Source of the DNA: Saccharibacillus sp. CPCC 101409
GTDB lineage: Bacteria; Bacillota; Bacilli; Paenibacillales; Paenibacillaceae
NCBI RefSeq assembly: GCF_030518235.1
Contig: NZ_JAULSA010000001.1
Location: forward strand, 434,001-498,000
Direction: 5' to 3'
DNA length: 64,000 nt
Part shown: positions 1 to 11,451 of the stretch, one piece after another
Position numbering within the stretch: the first letter of the stretch is position 1
Layout: every line of letters starts with the position of its first letter
The notes under the pieces: generated by a model
What the model saw: only the letters and a program-made list of their open reading frames with translations
Databases searched by the model: none
Told to the model about the DNA's origin: nothing
Program-made: the position numbers and the translations under genes

Positions 1-452
1 CAAAAATTGTCCATTATGGAATTGGATTAGTTAAGAACATACCCCGACATTAAACATTTCCCCTTTGCACTCAAAGTTAACTCCACTATAAAACCGGCTC
101 CCTCCAGGGTCAAGCAAAATTTGACCCGTTCTCTCCGCCTGCAAATCTATTCCGCCCACCAAAAAAAGGCCGGAATTTCCGGCCTTGGTTATCAAGAAAG
201 TCTAATTTACTGAAAAGCCAATTAGCGAAGGAGAAAATTCAGTGCAGGTACAAACTTTCGAAGAAAGTTACTTCGGAAGCATATGCTGATAGCGTTCGCC
301 TTTGAAACCGGGAAGATTCCATCATAATCCAATCAGTCTTCCTGGTTTCAACACGCGACCGAAACGAATTTTCTTCGCAGCCTTTATGGCTTCTTCTACG
401 AATAGGACTTTCTCTACAACCGAAAGCCGGAATTTCCGGCCTCCCTCAAAAC
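1..452. other. Window edge without a confident gene
   Basis: No convincing complete gene lies here. The stretch is AT-richer than its surroundings. Read on the minus strand, about 300-420 gives a protein-like frame that contains EKVLFVEEAIKAAKK, then one TGA near 320, then a further in-frame run with PGFKGERYQHMLPK. This could be the tail of a decayed gene or chance. The interval is bracketed by two copies of a GC-rich palindrome, at 168-184 and 426-441. Confidence 0.4.
161..186 (-). terminator. Rho-independent terminator, minus strand
   Basis: The palindrome GGCCGGAATTTCCGGCC is preceded on the plus strand by a run of seven A. Read on the minus strand this is a GC-rich hairpin followed by a U-tract. 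It would end minus-strand transcription coming from the 453-1013 gene or from the decayed sequence between. Confidence 0.6.
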
Positions 453-1013
453 TTACTCGTCTTCGTCCGTATACACTTCGCCTTCCTGCGAGTCGATCAG
501 GTTCCGCTGCACCTCGTCGGGCAGGGAAGCGGGAAACGAACCTTCGCGGAACAGTCCGCTTTCCGGATCGATATCGCGTTCGGTCACGAGATCGTCCGCG
601 TCTTCGGTCTCGCGGTCGCCGTCCGTAATCAAGGGACGCGCCGGATCTTCCGATTCCGCCGCCAGCTCGCGGCGGCCTTCTTCGCCGCCCGCGCCGTTCA
701 GCAGGTCGGTGCCGTGCGGCTCGTCCTGGGCGGGAGCGGCCGGATCGACCGGGCTGTCCGGGAACAGGTCGTCGGCGTCGGGCACGTCTTCCAGGCGCGG
801 TTCGCCCAGATTCGGATCTTCTTCGGTGACGTTCGGATACTCGCCCGGATCGGTCGCCGGCAAGGTATCCGGCTGCGAGGTTTCCTGTACGGTTCCTACA
901 TATTCGAGCTCTTCGGCGGGAATATCCCGTTCGCCGGAGTTTGTCCCGGAGAGCTGATAGCGCTCGTAAGCGCGGTCGGATTCGTTTCGCGGATCTTGCG
1001 GTTCGAAAGCCAT
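453..1013 (-). CDS. Acidic low-complexity hypothetical protein
   Basis: This 186-residue protein is very rich in Asp, Glu, Pro and Gly and carries repeated acidic patches (for example EEDPNLGEPRLEDVPDADD). It has no membrane segment, no signal peptide and no family I recognise, and is probably largely disordered. I chose the ATG at 1013 because AAAGGAG lies just upstream of it; the same frame stays open much further upstream, but only as an antisense shadow of the neighbouring transporter. It is transcribed divergently from the efflux gene at 1395. Function is unknown. Confidence 0.7.
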   Translation of the reverse strand: MAFEPQDPRNESDRAYERYQLSGTNSGERDIPAEELEYVGTVQETSQPDTLPATDPGEYPNVTEEDPNLGEPRLEDVPDADDLFPDSPVDPAAPAQDEPHGTDLLNGAGGEEGRRELAAESEDPARPLITDGDRETEDADDLVTERDIDPESGLFREGSFPASLPDEVQRNLIDSQEGEVYTDEDE

Positions 1014-1394
1014 AATTGTCCACTCCTTTGTAATCGGTCTTGGATCGTTCTTATCCATAGCTTTACCCGAAAGCCCCGTTTTGGAACCGCTTTGCCGGAG
1101 GTTGGCCGCTTCGGCCGTCGCCGCGGCGAATCGTGCGCGCGCAGGCGCGGCGGCCTGCATGCTTCCGGATGTTTTTTTCAAAAACCGCCCGTTCCGATTG
1201 GAACTTTGCTTCAAAGCGGAGTAAACTAAAGAAGCTGACAGAAACAAATAAGCTTCAAACGCGCAAGCGGGCCGGCGAGGGTATTGCGCGTGCAGCGACA
1301 AAATCGATTCGAATTTGCGGAAGGGGCGGAGGGACGGAAGCAGGGTTCCGTCTTCGATTTCGTGTGTTCGGCTTGTGAAAGGATGTGCGGAATA

Positions 1395-2621
1395 ATGGAA
1401 TTTGCATGGAAAAAGAATCTGTTCGTGCTCTGGGCCGGCGTGTTTTTTTGCAGTATGGCGTACTCGATCTCGATCCCGTTTCTGCCGATCTTTATGCACA
1501 ACGAGCTGGGCGTGGGGGAAAAGAACCTGTCGATCTGGGCGGGGGTGGCGTTCGGCATCACGTTCCTGTCCAGCGCGCTGATCTCGCCTTACTGGGGATC
1601 GCTGGCCGACAAATACGGGCGCAAGCCGATGCTGATCCGCTCGGGATACAGCCTTGCGGCTCTTTACTTCATTAACTTCTTCGTGCAGGACCCATATCAG
1701 CTTGTGGCGCTGCGTTTGTTCCAGGGGCTGCTGGCGGGCTTCATTCCGGCGGCGATCGCGCTGGTGGGAACGAATACGCCGGAGGACAAAAGCGGCTATG
1801 CGCTCGGCATCATGTCGACGGCGACCGCTTCCGGGAATATTATCGGTCCGCTGATCGGCGGGGTAGTCAGCTATACGATCGGCAACCGGAACGCGTTTTT
1901 GTTCTCGAGCGCCATCGTGCTGATTGCCGCGCTGATTGCGACGTTTATGGTGCACGAGAAAGAATTCGCCCGTCCGAAAGTCCGCTCCAAGGTCAAGGAC
2001 GATCTGAAGCAGGCGGCGGGCATCCCGATCTTCTTCGCCCTGTTGGGGCTGGTGGCGATGAGCAACTTCTCGGTCATGATCCTGGAGCCGCTCATTACGA
2101 TCTATGTCCAGGGCATGGGGATCTCGTCCGACCGGACGTCGCTCGTATCCGGCATCGTGTTCTCGGCGGTCGGCGTGGCTACGGTCATTATGGCGCCGCG
2201 CTGGGGACGGATCGGGGGCAGGATCGGATACGGCAAAGTGCTGCTGATCGGTCTGCTCGGCGGCGCGGTCGGCAACCTGCTGCAATTTTTCGTGACGGGT
2301 TATGTCGGCTTCGGTATTCTGCGCTTCGTGTACGGACTGTTCTTCGCCGGCGTATTCCCGTCGGTCAACGCGATGATCGTCCAGGTGACGAAGCCGGAAT
2401 TCCGCGGACGGGCGTTCAGCCTCAACCAGTCGGCCACCCAGATCGGCACGATGGCCGGACCGCTGATCGGCGGCGTGCTCGGCGCGCTGATGCCCATTCA
2501 CTGGATCTTCGTCGTCAACGGGATTGCGCTGCTGATCTGCGCGTTCGTCGCCCATTATCTGAAGATCGACCAGGCCGGGCCGTTCCGCCGGAAGGCCGCG
2601 GTCGAGAGCGATTCGCGCTGA
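1395..2621 (+). CDS. MFS multidrug efflux transporter, MdtG-like
   Basis: This 408-residue inner-membrane protein has the 12 hydrophobic segments of a DHA1-type drug:H+ antiporter. The MFS signature between helices 2 and 3 is clear (GSLADKYGRKPML), and the helix 4-5 region (LRLFQGLLAGFIPAAIALVG) closely resembles MdtG-type pumps. The likely role is export of small toxic compounds; the substrate cannot be read from sequence. An ATG at 1395 follows AAAGGATG; an earlier ATG at 1383 lies too close to that site. No dedicated regulator is adjacent. Confidence 0.85.
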   Translation: MEFAWKKNLFVLWAGVFFCSMAYSISIPFLPIFMHNELGVGEKNLSIWAGVAFGITFLSSALISPYWGSLADKYGRKPMLIRSGYSLAALYFINFFVQDPYQLVALRLFQGLLAGFIPAAIALVGTNTPEDKSGYALGIMSTATASGNIIGPLIGGVVSYTIGNRNAFLFSSAIVLIAALIATFMVHEKEFARPKVRSKVKDDLKQAAGIPIFFALLGLVAMSNFSVMILEPLITIYVQGMGISSDRTSLVSGIVFSAVGVATVIMAPRWGRIGGRIGYGKVLLIGLLGGAVGNLLQFFVTGYVGFGILRFVYGLFFAGVFPSVNAMIVQVTKPEFRGRAFSLNQSATQIGTMAGPLIGGVLGALMPIHWIFVVNGIALLICAFVAHYLKIDQAGPFRRKAAVESDSR

Positions 2622-2645
2622 CCGATTACACTTTTGCATCCACGG

Positions 2646-2674
2646 TTGACAAAAGAAATGCTTCGTCTTACCAT
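2646..2674 (+). promoter_or_regulatory. Probable sigma-A promoter for pdxK
   Basis: TTGACA (2646-2651), a 17-base spacer and TACCAT (2669-2674) match a vegetative promoter. It would give a leader of about 120 bases before the kinase gene. Confidence 0.55.
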
Positions 2675-2802
2675 TACCGTTGACTCGGCGCGCTCCGTTA
2701 ATCGGATAAAGCGACGGGCAAGCGGGAACGCCGCGGTTTTTTTAAAACAGTCGACGGGCATGGCAGCATGCTTAAAATAAAGACTCGGGAGGCGCTAAGG
2801 AA

Positions 2803-3612
2803 ATGACGATACCCAAAGTTTTGACGATTGCCGGTTCCGATACCAGCGGAGGAGCGGGGATTCAGGCCGACCTGAAAACGTTTCAGGAATTGAATGTATA
2901 CGGCATGACGGCGCTGACCTGCATCGTGACGATGGACCCGGAACTGTGGAGCCACAGCGTAACTCCAATTTCGGCCGAACTGCTGGGCAACCAGCTGGAT
3001 ACGGTGCTGAACGGCATCGGCGTTTCGTCGGCCAAAACGGGCATGCTCAGCACGGTCGAAATCATCGACGTGGTCGCCCGCAAGATCGAGGAGCGCCCGC
3101 TGGAGCACTTCGTGGTCGATCCGGTCATGGTCTGCAAAGGAGAGAACGAAGTGCTGAACCCGGATACCGCGGAAGCGATTCTGGAAAAGCTCGTGCCGAA
3201 AGCGACGGTGGTCACGCCGAACCTGTTCGAAGCGTCGCAGCTCGCCAAGACGGCGCCGCTGCGCACGGTGGAAGACATGAAGGAAGCGGCGGCCCGGATT
3301 CACGCGCTCGGCGCGAAGCACGTCGTCATCAAAGGCGGCGGCAAGCTGCTGCACGAGAAAGCGGTCGACCTGATCTACGACGGACAGGAATTCGAACTGC
3401 TGGAATCCGAACGGATCGAAACGAATTATATCCACGGCGCGGGCTGCACGTTCTCGGCGGCGATCACGGCGGAGCTGGCCAAAGGCGCGGACGTGCGCAC
3501 GGCCGTCGCCAACGCCAAAACGTTCGTCACCAAAGCGATCCGTCACGGCTTCCCGATCAATTCGTTCGTAGGACCGACGCTGCACGCGGCGCATCGCCTG
3601 CACGCTGACTGA
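2803..3612 (+). CDS. pdxK: Pyridoxine/pyridoxal kinase of the ThiD-like family
   Basis: This 269-residue enzyme would phosphorylate pyridoxine, pyridoxal or pyridoxamine with ATP in the vitamin B6 salvage pathway. It has the ribokinase-fold layout: N-terminal substrate motif TIAGSDTSGGAGIQADLKT and C-terminal anion-hole motif HGAGCTFSAA (about residues 211-220). Length and sequence match the Bacillus subtilis PdxK branch, which belongs to the HMP-kinase (ThiD) fold rather than the classical PdxK fold. No thiamine genes are adjacent, which favours B6 salvage, but HMP kinase activity cannot be excluded. A strong terminator follows, so it is probably monocistronic. Confidence 0.88.
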   Translation: MTIPKVLTIAGSDTSGGAGIQADLKTFQELNVYGMTALTCIVTMDPELWSHSVTPISAELLGNQLDTVLNGIGVSSAKTGMLSTVEIIDVVARKIEERPLEHFVVDPVMVCKGENEVLNPDTAEAILEKLVPKATVVTPNLFEASQLAKTAPLRTVEDMKEAAARIHALGAKHVVIKGGGKLLHEKAVDLIYDGQEFELLESERIETNYIHGAGCTFSAAITAELAKGADVRTAVANAKTFVTKAIRHGFPINSFVGPTLHAAHRLHAD

Positions 3613-3639
3613 ACGGTTTTCGAAACCGGGAAACGCAGC

Positions 3640-3672
3640 AAAAAACCGCTCCCGAACGGAGCGGTTTTTTTT
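3640..3672. terminator. Bidirectional terminator after pdxK
   Basis: ACCGCTCC and GGAGCGGT form a strong stem around a CGAAC loop, flanked by an A-run and a T-run. It can serve both pdxK and the convergent small gene at 3724-3885. Confidence 0.9.
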
Positions 3673-3723
3673 GACGTGCGCCGATACGGAAACCGCGGCG
3701 GCGTATTTAAGCGAGACCAACGA

Positions 3724-3885
3724 TCAGAACATCGGGAAAACGTAACGGACGAGAAAATACAGAATGCCGAACGTGATAATGATATAAGCGGCATACTTGA
3801 TAAAAGTGGAAGCGACCAGGCTGGAGTCGGAGCGCTTCTCTACCCGGCGTTCTTCGACATCGACGTCTCTGCGCGAGCTTGCCAT
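3724..3885 (-). CDS. Small single-pass membrane protein
   Basis: This 53-residue protein starts at an ATG preceded by AAGGAGGA. Its first 23 residues are highly charged (SSRRDVDVEERRVEKRSDSS), followed by one hydrophobic helix of about 22 residues (YAAYIIITFGILYFLVRYVF). A cytoplasmic N terminus is expected. It ends in the shared terminator with pdxK. I do not recognise the family. The good ribosome site and clean charge/helix organisation argue that it is real despite its size. Confidence 0.75.
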   Translation of the reverse strand: MASSRRDVDVEERRVEKRSDSSLVASTFIKYAAYIIITFGILYFLVRYVFPMF

Positions 3886-4137
3886 GTTGAATCCTCCTTG
3901 TTATATGCGTGTAATGGATGCCTGCAACTACGCGGAGCGGCCTGCGTTTACGTGTTGGGCGATTGTCGTGTGCTTGTTTAGATGCTTATTTTTACACGGG
4001 TCCGCAGATCTTGAAACAAGGGCTTTTTACCCGGAAAATTTATACAAAAAAAGAGAGTCGGCAGGGATTGGAAGGACGGGCGGCGAATTGATGAACAGGG
4101 CGAAGTTCGAACGCCGGCTGAAAGGAAGGGGCTGCCG

Positions 4138-6048
4138 ATGAAACGCGCAATGAGAGTGCTGGCAATATGGATCGCCTTGCTGGCTGTCGTTTTTTTATGT
4201 ATCGACGCCTATCCGAAACACGCAAAGCACGTCTCGGTCGTTCAGGTCGGCAGCTGGCAGTTTCGCTGGGACAACGACCGGACGGGAGAAGGAAGAGACG
4301 CTCTGCCCGAAGGCCTTGCGAACCGCGGCGGCTGGACGGAGATGAACGCGGATATGGATCCGCCGACAAGACCCGAAGGGGCCGGGGTGGCCTGGGTGCG
4401 CATCAACGTGCCGACGCTGGCCTGGCCGGTTCCGGCTCTGCTGATCGAGAAAGCGTACGGCCGCAGCGTTTCGGTCTTTACGGAAGACCGCAAGCTGTTC
4501 GATTCGAACCGGTCGTACAGCTACGAAGCCAACCACCTGCTGCTTCCGCTGAGGGTGGAAGACTCCGGCGGAACCATTTACGTACGCATGCAGAGCGAGG
4601 ACCGTGTCCCCGGCGGCGTGCAGCATATCGCGTTCGGCGATTTTTACGGACTGCTAAGCATGTATTTGACGCGGGACGTGCTCGATATCATGCTCGGCGG
4701 TTCTTTTGTCCTGACCGGATTCGTCATGATGATCTGCTCCGCTTTTCTCGACCGCCGGTATTTGAGATCCTGGCTGTCGCTCAGCGGCATCATTTTGTCG
4801 ATCGGGATGCTCGTCGTATCGTATTCGCCGTTTTTGTTCACGCTGTATCCGCAGTACGGAGGTCTGCTCCAGCGTTTGTTCGACGTGGCGCTGTTCGCGC
4901 TGCTGCCGTCGTTCCTGTATTTCTTCGAAGCGCTGTTCGGGCGCGGATACAAAAATTCGCTGCTGATCTTGTGCCGCTTCCAGCTGGGCTATTCGTTTTT
5001 CTGTCTGCTGGCGATGCTCGCGAACGCGCTGACCGGCGAACGGTATTTTTCGGTCTATTTCTTCCTGACGACAACCATTCTCGGCGTTCTGATGATCGTG
5101 GAGCTGCTGACCGTGCTGACGTACGCGATCATTTACGGCATAAAAGGAAATCGCGAAGTGCTGATCTTCAATACGGGACTGGTGCTGTTCGCCGGGACCG
5201 GGATCTTCGAGCTGGTGCGTTATTACGCGACGAACGGCGATTACAATCTCTACTGGTGGAAATGGGGAATGGCCGCGTTCGTCGTGTCCATGATCGTGGT
5301 GTTCGGGCGCCGCTTCGCCGATACCCACAATCAGGTGCTGAAGTATTCGAAAGAGCTGGAAATGTTCAACAACGAGCTGCAGCGGGCGGAGAAAATGGAG
5401 ATTATCAGCGAGCTGGCCGCTTCGGTCGCGCACGAAGTGCGCAATCCGCTTCAGGTCACGCGGGGCTTCCTGCAGCTGCTGGGCGAGCGCTCGGCCGCTT
5501 CGGAGAAAGTGTACATCGACATGGCGCTGGAAGAACTGGACCGCGCTTCGGGCATTATCACGGACTTCCTGACGTTTGCCAAGCCGGGGCTGGAAAATGT
5601 GAAAACGCTGGCCGTATCCGAAGAATTCCGTCACATCGAAGGGGTGCTGACGCCGCTGGCGAGCATCAACGGCAGCCGGATCGAACTTGCGATCGAACCG
5701 GAGCTTTATGTGAAAGGCAATTCCTCCAAGTTCAAGCAGGCGTTTATCAACATGATCAAGAACAGCATCGAAGCGCTTCAGGAACAGGAGCAGGGGCTGA
5801 TTCGGATTCGCGCGGCGGCGGAGAACGGCGAAGTCGTGATCCGGATTCGGGACAACGGGGTAGGTATGACGAAGCAGGAACTGGAGCGCCTGGGCGAGCC
5901 GTATTATTCCAACAAGATCAAAGGAACCGGTTTGGGACTTATGGTGACTTTCCGGATTATCGAAGCGATGCAGGGCAGTTTGACGTTCGAAAGCGAAAAA
6001 GGAGCGGGGACCCAAGCAACCGTCCGTTTTCCGGCGGCCTCTCCATAG
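4138..6048 (+). CDS. 7TM sensor histidine kinase
   Basis: A 636-residue membrane sensor kinase. An N-terminal helix is followed by an extracellular domain of about 160 residues that resembles the jelly-roll sensors of 7TM-DISM receptors, then about seven membrane segments (about residues 180-400). The catalytic core is cytoplasmic: H-box AHEVRNPLQVTRG with phosphorylatable His432, N-box IKNSIEAL, G1 DNGVGM and G2 GTGLGLM. This HisKA/HATPase arrangement resembles the sporulation-kinase group. No response regulator gene is adjacent, so it is an orphan kinase that probably feeds a distant regulator or a phosphorelay. The signal is unknown. Confidence 0.88.
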   Translation: MKRAMRVLAIWIALLAVVFLCIDAYPKHAKHVSVVQVGSWQFRWDNDRTGEGRDALPEGLANRGGWTEMNADMDPPTRPEGAGVAWVRINVPTLAWPVPALLIEKAYGRSVSVFTEDRKLFDSNRSYSYEANHLLLPLRVEDSGGTIYVRMQSEDRVPGGVQHIAFGDFYGLLSMYLTRDVLDIMLGGSFVLTGFVMMICSAFLDRRYLRSWLSLSGIILSIGMLVVSYSPFLFTLYPQYGGLLQRLFDVALFALLPSFLYFFEALFGRGYKNSLLILCRFQLGYSFFCLLAMLANALTGERYFSVYFFLTTTILGVLMIVELLTVLTYAIIYGIKGNREVLIFNTGLVLFAGTGIFELVRYYATNGDYNLYWWKWGMAAFVVSMIVVFGRRFADTHNQVLKYSKELEMFNNELQRAEKMEIISELAASVAHEVRNPLQVTRGFLQLLGERSAASEKVYIDMALEELDRASGIITDFLTFAKPGLENVKTLAVSEEFRHIEGVLTPLASINGSRIELAIEPELYVKGNSSKFKQAFINMIKNSIEALQEQEQGLIRIRAAAENGEVVIRIRDNGVGMTKQELERLGEPYYSNKIKGTGLGLMVTFRIIEAMQGSLTFESEKGAGTQATVRFPAASP

Positions 6049-6068
6049 AGGCCCGCCGGGACGGAAGG

Positions 6069-6087
6069 AAGCGGTCCCCGCTTTTTT
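6069..6087. terminator. Short hairpin terminator between convergent genes
   Basis: AAGCGG and CCGCTT pair around a short loop, followed by six T on the plus strand. It lies between the sensor kinase and the convergent NHLP gene. The stem is short, so support is moderate. Confidence 0.5.
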
Positions 6088-6125
6088 GGCATGCTTTTAT
6101 TCGAAAGTAAGAAAGCCGTTTGCGG

Positions 6126-6398
6126 TCAGGCGGGCGAATTCCACATCGCCGCCGGTTCGATCGTAATACGCTCGGCCTGCGGAATAACGGCGGACGGATG
6201 AGGCGGAATAACCAGATAGAAGTCCTGCGGCGATTCTTCCACCGCGGTCAGCTTGATATGTCCGGGCAGTTCCACGCCGAACGCTTCGCGGAGCGCGGCT
6301 TTCGGATCGGACATCAGCCGGAGTCTGAACTTTTCGTCTTCCCATGCTTTTTGAATCACCTGTGCCTTGAGCGAAATCTCCGTGATCATACGGATCAT
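6126..6398 (-). CDS. NHLP (nitrile-hydratase-like leader peptide) family protein
   Basis: This 90-residue protein matches the NHLP leader family, which derives from the nitrile hydratase alpha subunit and normally provides the leader of RiPP natural-product precursors. Hallmarks are the helical start (KAQVIQKAWEDEKFRLRLMS), DPKAALREAFGVELPG, and the beta segment VEESPQDFYLVIPPHP. Unusually, the tail after that motif is only about 23 residues, has no Cys and no Gly-Gly leader cleavage site, so a classical thioether or azole core is not evident. It lies downstream of a terpene-synthase-like gene on the same strand and has its own strong promoter. The ATG at 6389 is an alternative start. RiPP precursor, carrier or partner protein are all possible. 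Confidence 0.8.
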   Translation of the reverse strand: MIRMITEISLKAQVIQKAWEDEKFRLRLMSDPKAALREAFGVELPGHIKLTAVEESPQDFYLVIPPHPSAVIPQAERITIEPAAMWNSPA

Positions 6399-6489
6399 CC
6401 TTTCCCTTTACGAATTCTTGCTGCGAATTCCTGCTTGCATCGGGAACCTACGACAGAGCGGTATTTGTCAAAATGCATTTTTCTGGAAG

Positions 6490-6518
6490 ATTATAACATG
6501 GGTACAAAGAAGGATCAA
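6490..6518 (-). promoter_or_regulatory. Strong sigma-A promoter for the NHLP gene
   Basis: On the minus strand TTGATC (6513-6518), a 17-base spacer and a perfect TATAAT (6490-6495) lie just after the stop codon of the upstream terpene-synthase-like gene. A TTGACA also occurs at 6525-6530 but is too far away. The NHLP gene can therefore be expressed separately and strongly, with a leader of about 85 bases. Confidence 0.7.
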
Positions 6519-6533
6519 GAAAGATGTCAACTT

Positions 6534-7469
6534 TCAAAACAATTTCTTTTGGCCCAGCAGCCAATAGTCCAGTCCTCCCATGGAAAGATGCTGTTTCTCC
6601 GCTTCGATACCGGCTGCGATTCGCTCCAGATCGCCGGCCAGCGCCGCATGAAATTCGACCAGTCCCGCAAAATCGCTTCGGTACGGTTCAAGCCCGGCCT
6701 GGCGCCCGGCTGCCAGTTCGGCGTAGCGGCCGAGCAGCCCGCCCGCGTAGACGGCGCGGGAAACGGATGCTTCGTCCACCGGCGCGTCCCGACCGCTTCC
6801 GAGCTCCCTGCGGTGCAGCGAAACCAGGCAGTTGTACCCGCCTTCGCGCAGATCTTCGGCATAGTCGGCCCAATCGTCGGCCATCTGAAGCGTGACGAGC
6901 GTTTCGCGCACGGCGCGCAGCGCCGCTGCCAGCTGTTCGGGACGGGTCTCGAACAAAACGGCCGGGCAGAGCAGCAGCGGAGCCGACCTTGCCGAGACCC
7001 GGTGCGGATCGTCGAAGAAAGGATCGCCCGAACGTTCCGAAGCAAGACCTTCCGCCCACTCGGCGGTATAGCGGCGCAGGCTGTCTTGAAACCGCGCGGG
7101 CGAACGGAACAGCGCCGAGTAGCGCAGCGTCATCTCGGCGCTTAGAAGCTGGGACAGCGCGATATGAGTCCGGTCCAGTCCTTCCCGGCGGTCCATGCGT
7201 TTGTCCTGGAGGTGGAAGTGCAGCATGCCGAATATATTCGCTTCGGCGATCCGCCGGCAGTCTTCGATCTTCGCCCCGGCCGCCTCCCGCAGCCAGTACG
7301 GCAGCAGGTAGCAGATGTAGTTGTTCGAACCGTCCGAACGCGACGGATCGAACGCGTCGAGATAGCGGACGCCGGATTCCGCGAACGGCGGCGGAAACCC
7401 TCCGATCGTTTCCCTGCATGCGCCGAATACCCGCTCCATTTCCTTCCTCGTTTCGACCGACAGCTCCAT
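6534..7469 (-). CDS. Class I terpene-synthase / squalene-phytoene-synthase-like enzyme
   Basis: A 311-residue, largely helical soluble protein with two Asp-rich motifs typical of class I isoprenoid enzymes: DKRMD in the first half and ADDWADYAEDLREGGYN in the second, which resembles the second metal-binding motif of squalene/phytoene synthases. These bind Mg2+ and the diphosphate of a prenyl substrate. The likely reaction is condensation or cyclisation of a prenyl diphosphate; substrate and product cannot be deduced. The start at 7469 follows GAAGGAGG. No other isoprenoid gene is nearby. The only neighbour on this strand is the NHLP gene, an odd pairing. Confidence 0.7.
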   Translation of the reverse strand: MELSVETRKEMERVFGACRETIGGFPPPFAESGVRYLDAFDPSRSDGSNNYICYLLPYWLREAAGAKIEDCRRIAEANIFGMLHFHLQDKRMDRREGLDRTHIALSQLLSAEMTLRYSALFRSPARFQDSLRRYTAEWAEGLASERSGDPFFDDPHRVSARSAPLLLCPAVLFETRPEQLAAALRAVRETLVTLQMADDWADYAEDLREGGYNCLVSLHRRELGSGRDAPVDEASVSRAVYAGGLLGRYAELAAGRQAGLEPYRSDFAGLVEFHAALAGDLERIAAGIEAEKQHLSMGGLDYWLLGQKKLF

Positions 7470-7672
7470 GCCGTTCGCCTCCTTCGGACGTTTTGTTTTC
7501 CTGCCTTGATTATAACCGACCGGGCTGGAAAAAATCGCAAAAATCGATTGGTTCGCCGGCCGATTTATAGTATGCTGGAGGTCACGGGAACGCGGGCGCA
7601 TACAGAGGCATTAATGAAGAAGCGATTCACCGACCGAAGATTAACGACCAAAGACGAGAGGAAGATATCCCC

Positions 7673-8146
7673 ATGAACAACGATCTGTCGAAATCCCATT
7701 CCCCGCTTGTGGAACTGCTCGGACTCGAGCGCCACGTCGAAGGCGGCTGGCATAAAGAATTATGGAAGTCTTCGTTCAAGATTCCGCAGAGCGTTCTGCC
7801 GGAAGAATATACGGGAGACCGTTTCGCGGCAAGCTCGATCTACTTCCTGCTGCATCCGGGCGAATTCTCCGAATGGCATGTGGTGCATTCCGACGAACTG
7901 TGGCTGTGGCATACCGGAGGTCCGCTGGCGCTGACGCTGGGCGGAAACGGCGATGAGCCGGTCGAAGGCGGCGAGGAAATCGTGCTGGGGCCGGACACGG
8001 CCGCCGGACAATCGTTCCAGGGACTCGTGCCGGGCAAAGTCTGGCAGAAAGCGCGTCCGCTCGGCGACGAGCCGGTGCTCGTGTCCTGCATCGTCGCGCC
8101 GGGATTCCATTACGACGATTTCAAGCTGATCGAACGCAAAGCGTGA
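7673..8146 (+). CDS. DUF985 (Cupin_5) family protein
   Basis: This 157-residue single-domain cupin matches the DUF985/YML079-like family. Features are LGLERHVEGGWHKELWKS at the start, the conserved SSIYFLLHPGEFSEWHVVHS core and a C-terminal VAPGFHYDDFKL strand. Cupins of this family form beta-barrel dimers; a sugar-epimerase-like or small-ligand-binding role has been suggested, but no reaction is settled. It is divergent from the terpene-synthase-like gene with about 200 bases between, and overlaps the next gene by four bases, so the two are translationally coupled. Confidence 0.85.
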   Translation: MNNDLSKSHSPLVELLGLERHVEGGWHKELWKSSFKIPQSVLPEEYTGDRFAASSIYFLLHPGEFSEWHVVHSDELWLWHTGGPLALTLGGNGDEPVEGGEEIVLGPDTAAGQSFQGLVPGKVWQKARPLGDEPVLVSCIVAPGFHYDDFKLIERKA

Positions 8147-8454
8147 ACGTGCACACGTTCGGGCAGATGCTGCACCTGATACAGCTCGGACAGATCGCGC
8201 AGACGGCGGACGGGCAGCGGTCCGCCCGGCTGCTGCCGGAAGGGCTGGTCTGGATCGACGGTCTTTTTGCCGGCAGGAAGGTTCAGGTGGAAGCCTATTT
8301 GCTCAGCGATCTTTGGACGATCGTCGAGGACGGGGAAACGGCGGCGATGAGCGAAGCCCGGACGCAGTGGGAGCGCAGGCGTCTGGAAATGCTGGAGAAC
8401 CAGTGGTTCGATCGGAGTGCGCGGCGGAAAGTCTCGTTAGGCAACGAAGAGTAA
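8143..8454 (+). CDS. Small hypothetical protein coupled to the cupin gene
   Basis: A 103-residue protein beginning with GTG inside the cupin stop codon (GTGA overlap). No separate ribosome site is visible, which fits translational coupling; an in-frame ATG at 8167 is an alternative. The N-terminal half (about residues 1-60) looks like a small mixed alpha/beta domain with WIDGLFAGRKVQVEAYL, and the C-terminal part is charged and helical. No signal peptide or membrane segment. I do not recognise the family. Confidence 0.65.
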   Translation: MNVHTFGQMLHLIQLGQIAQTADGQRSARLLPEGLVWIDGLFAGRKVQVEAYLLSDLWTIVEDGETAAMSEARTQWERRRLEMLENQWFDRSARRKVSLGNEE

Positions 8455-8473
8455 ACTGAACGAAGCGGAGGGC

Positions 8474-11371
<2,898 letters not shown>

Positions 11372-11451
11372 TTGCCGGCCGCCGGTCTGCCCGGCCGAAT
11401 GGAACCGGCGATCGAATCAAGGATCGAACCGGGAGAAAATCGGGACATGCC

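Noticed and set aside
453-2639. Very long minus-strand frame across the MFS gene (728 codons)
   Set aside because: Only the part 453-1013 has a ribosome site. The rest is a mirror of the GC-rich MFS gene and has a Arg/His/Asp-rich composition typical of antisense frames.
6126-8146. Full RiPP gene cluster
   Set aside because: No LanM, YcaO, radical SAM, peptidase or transporter gene is next to the NHLP gene, so I do not call a classical RiPP cluster.
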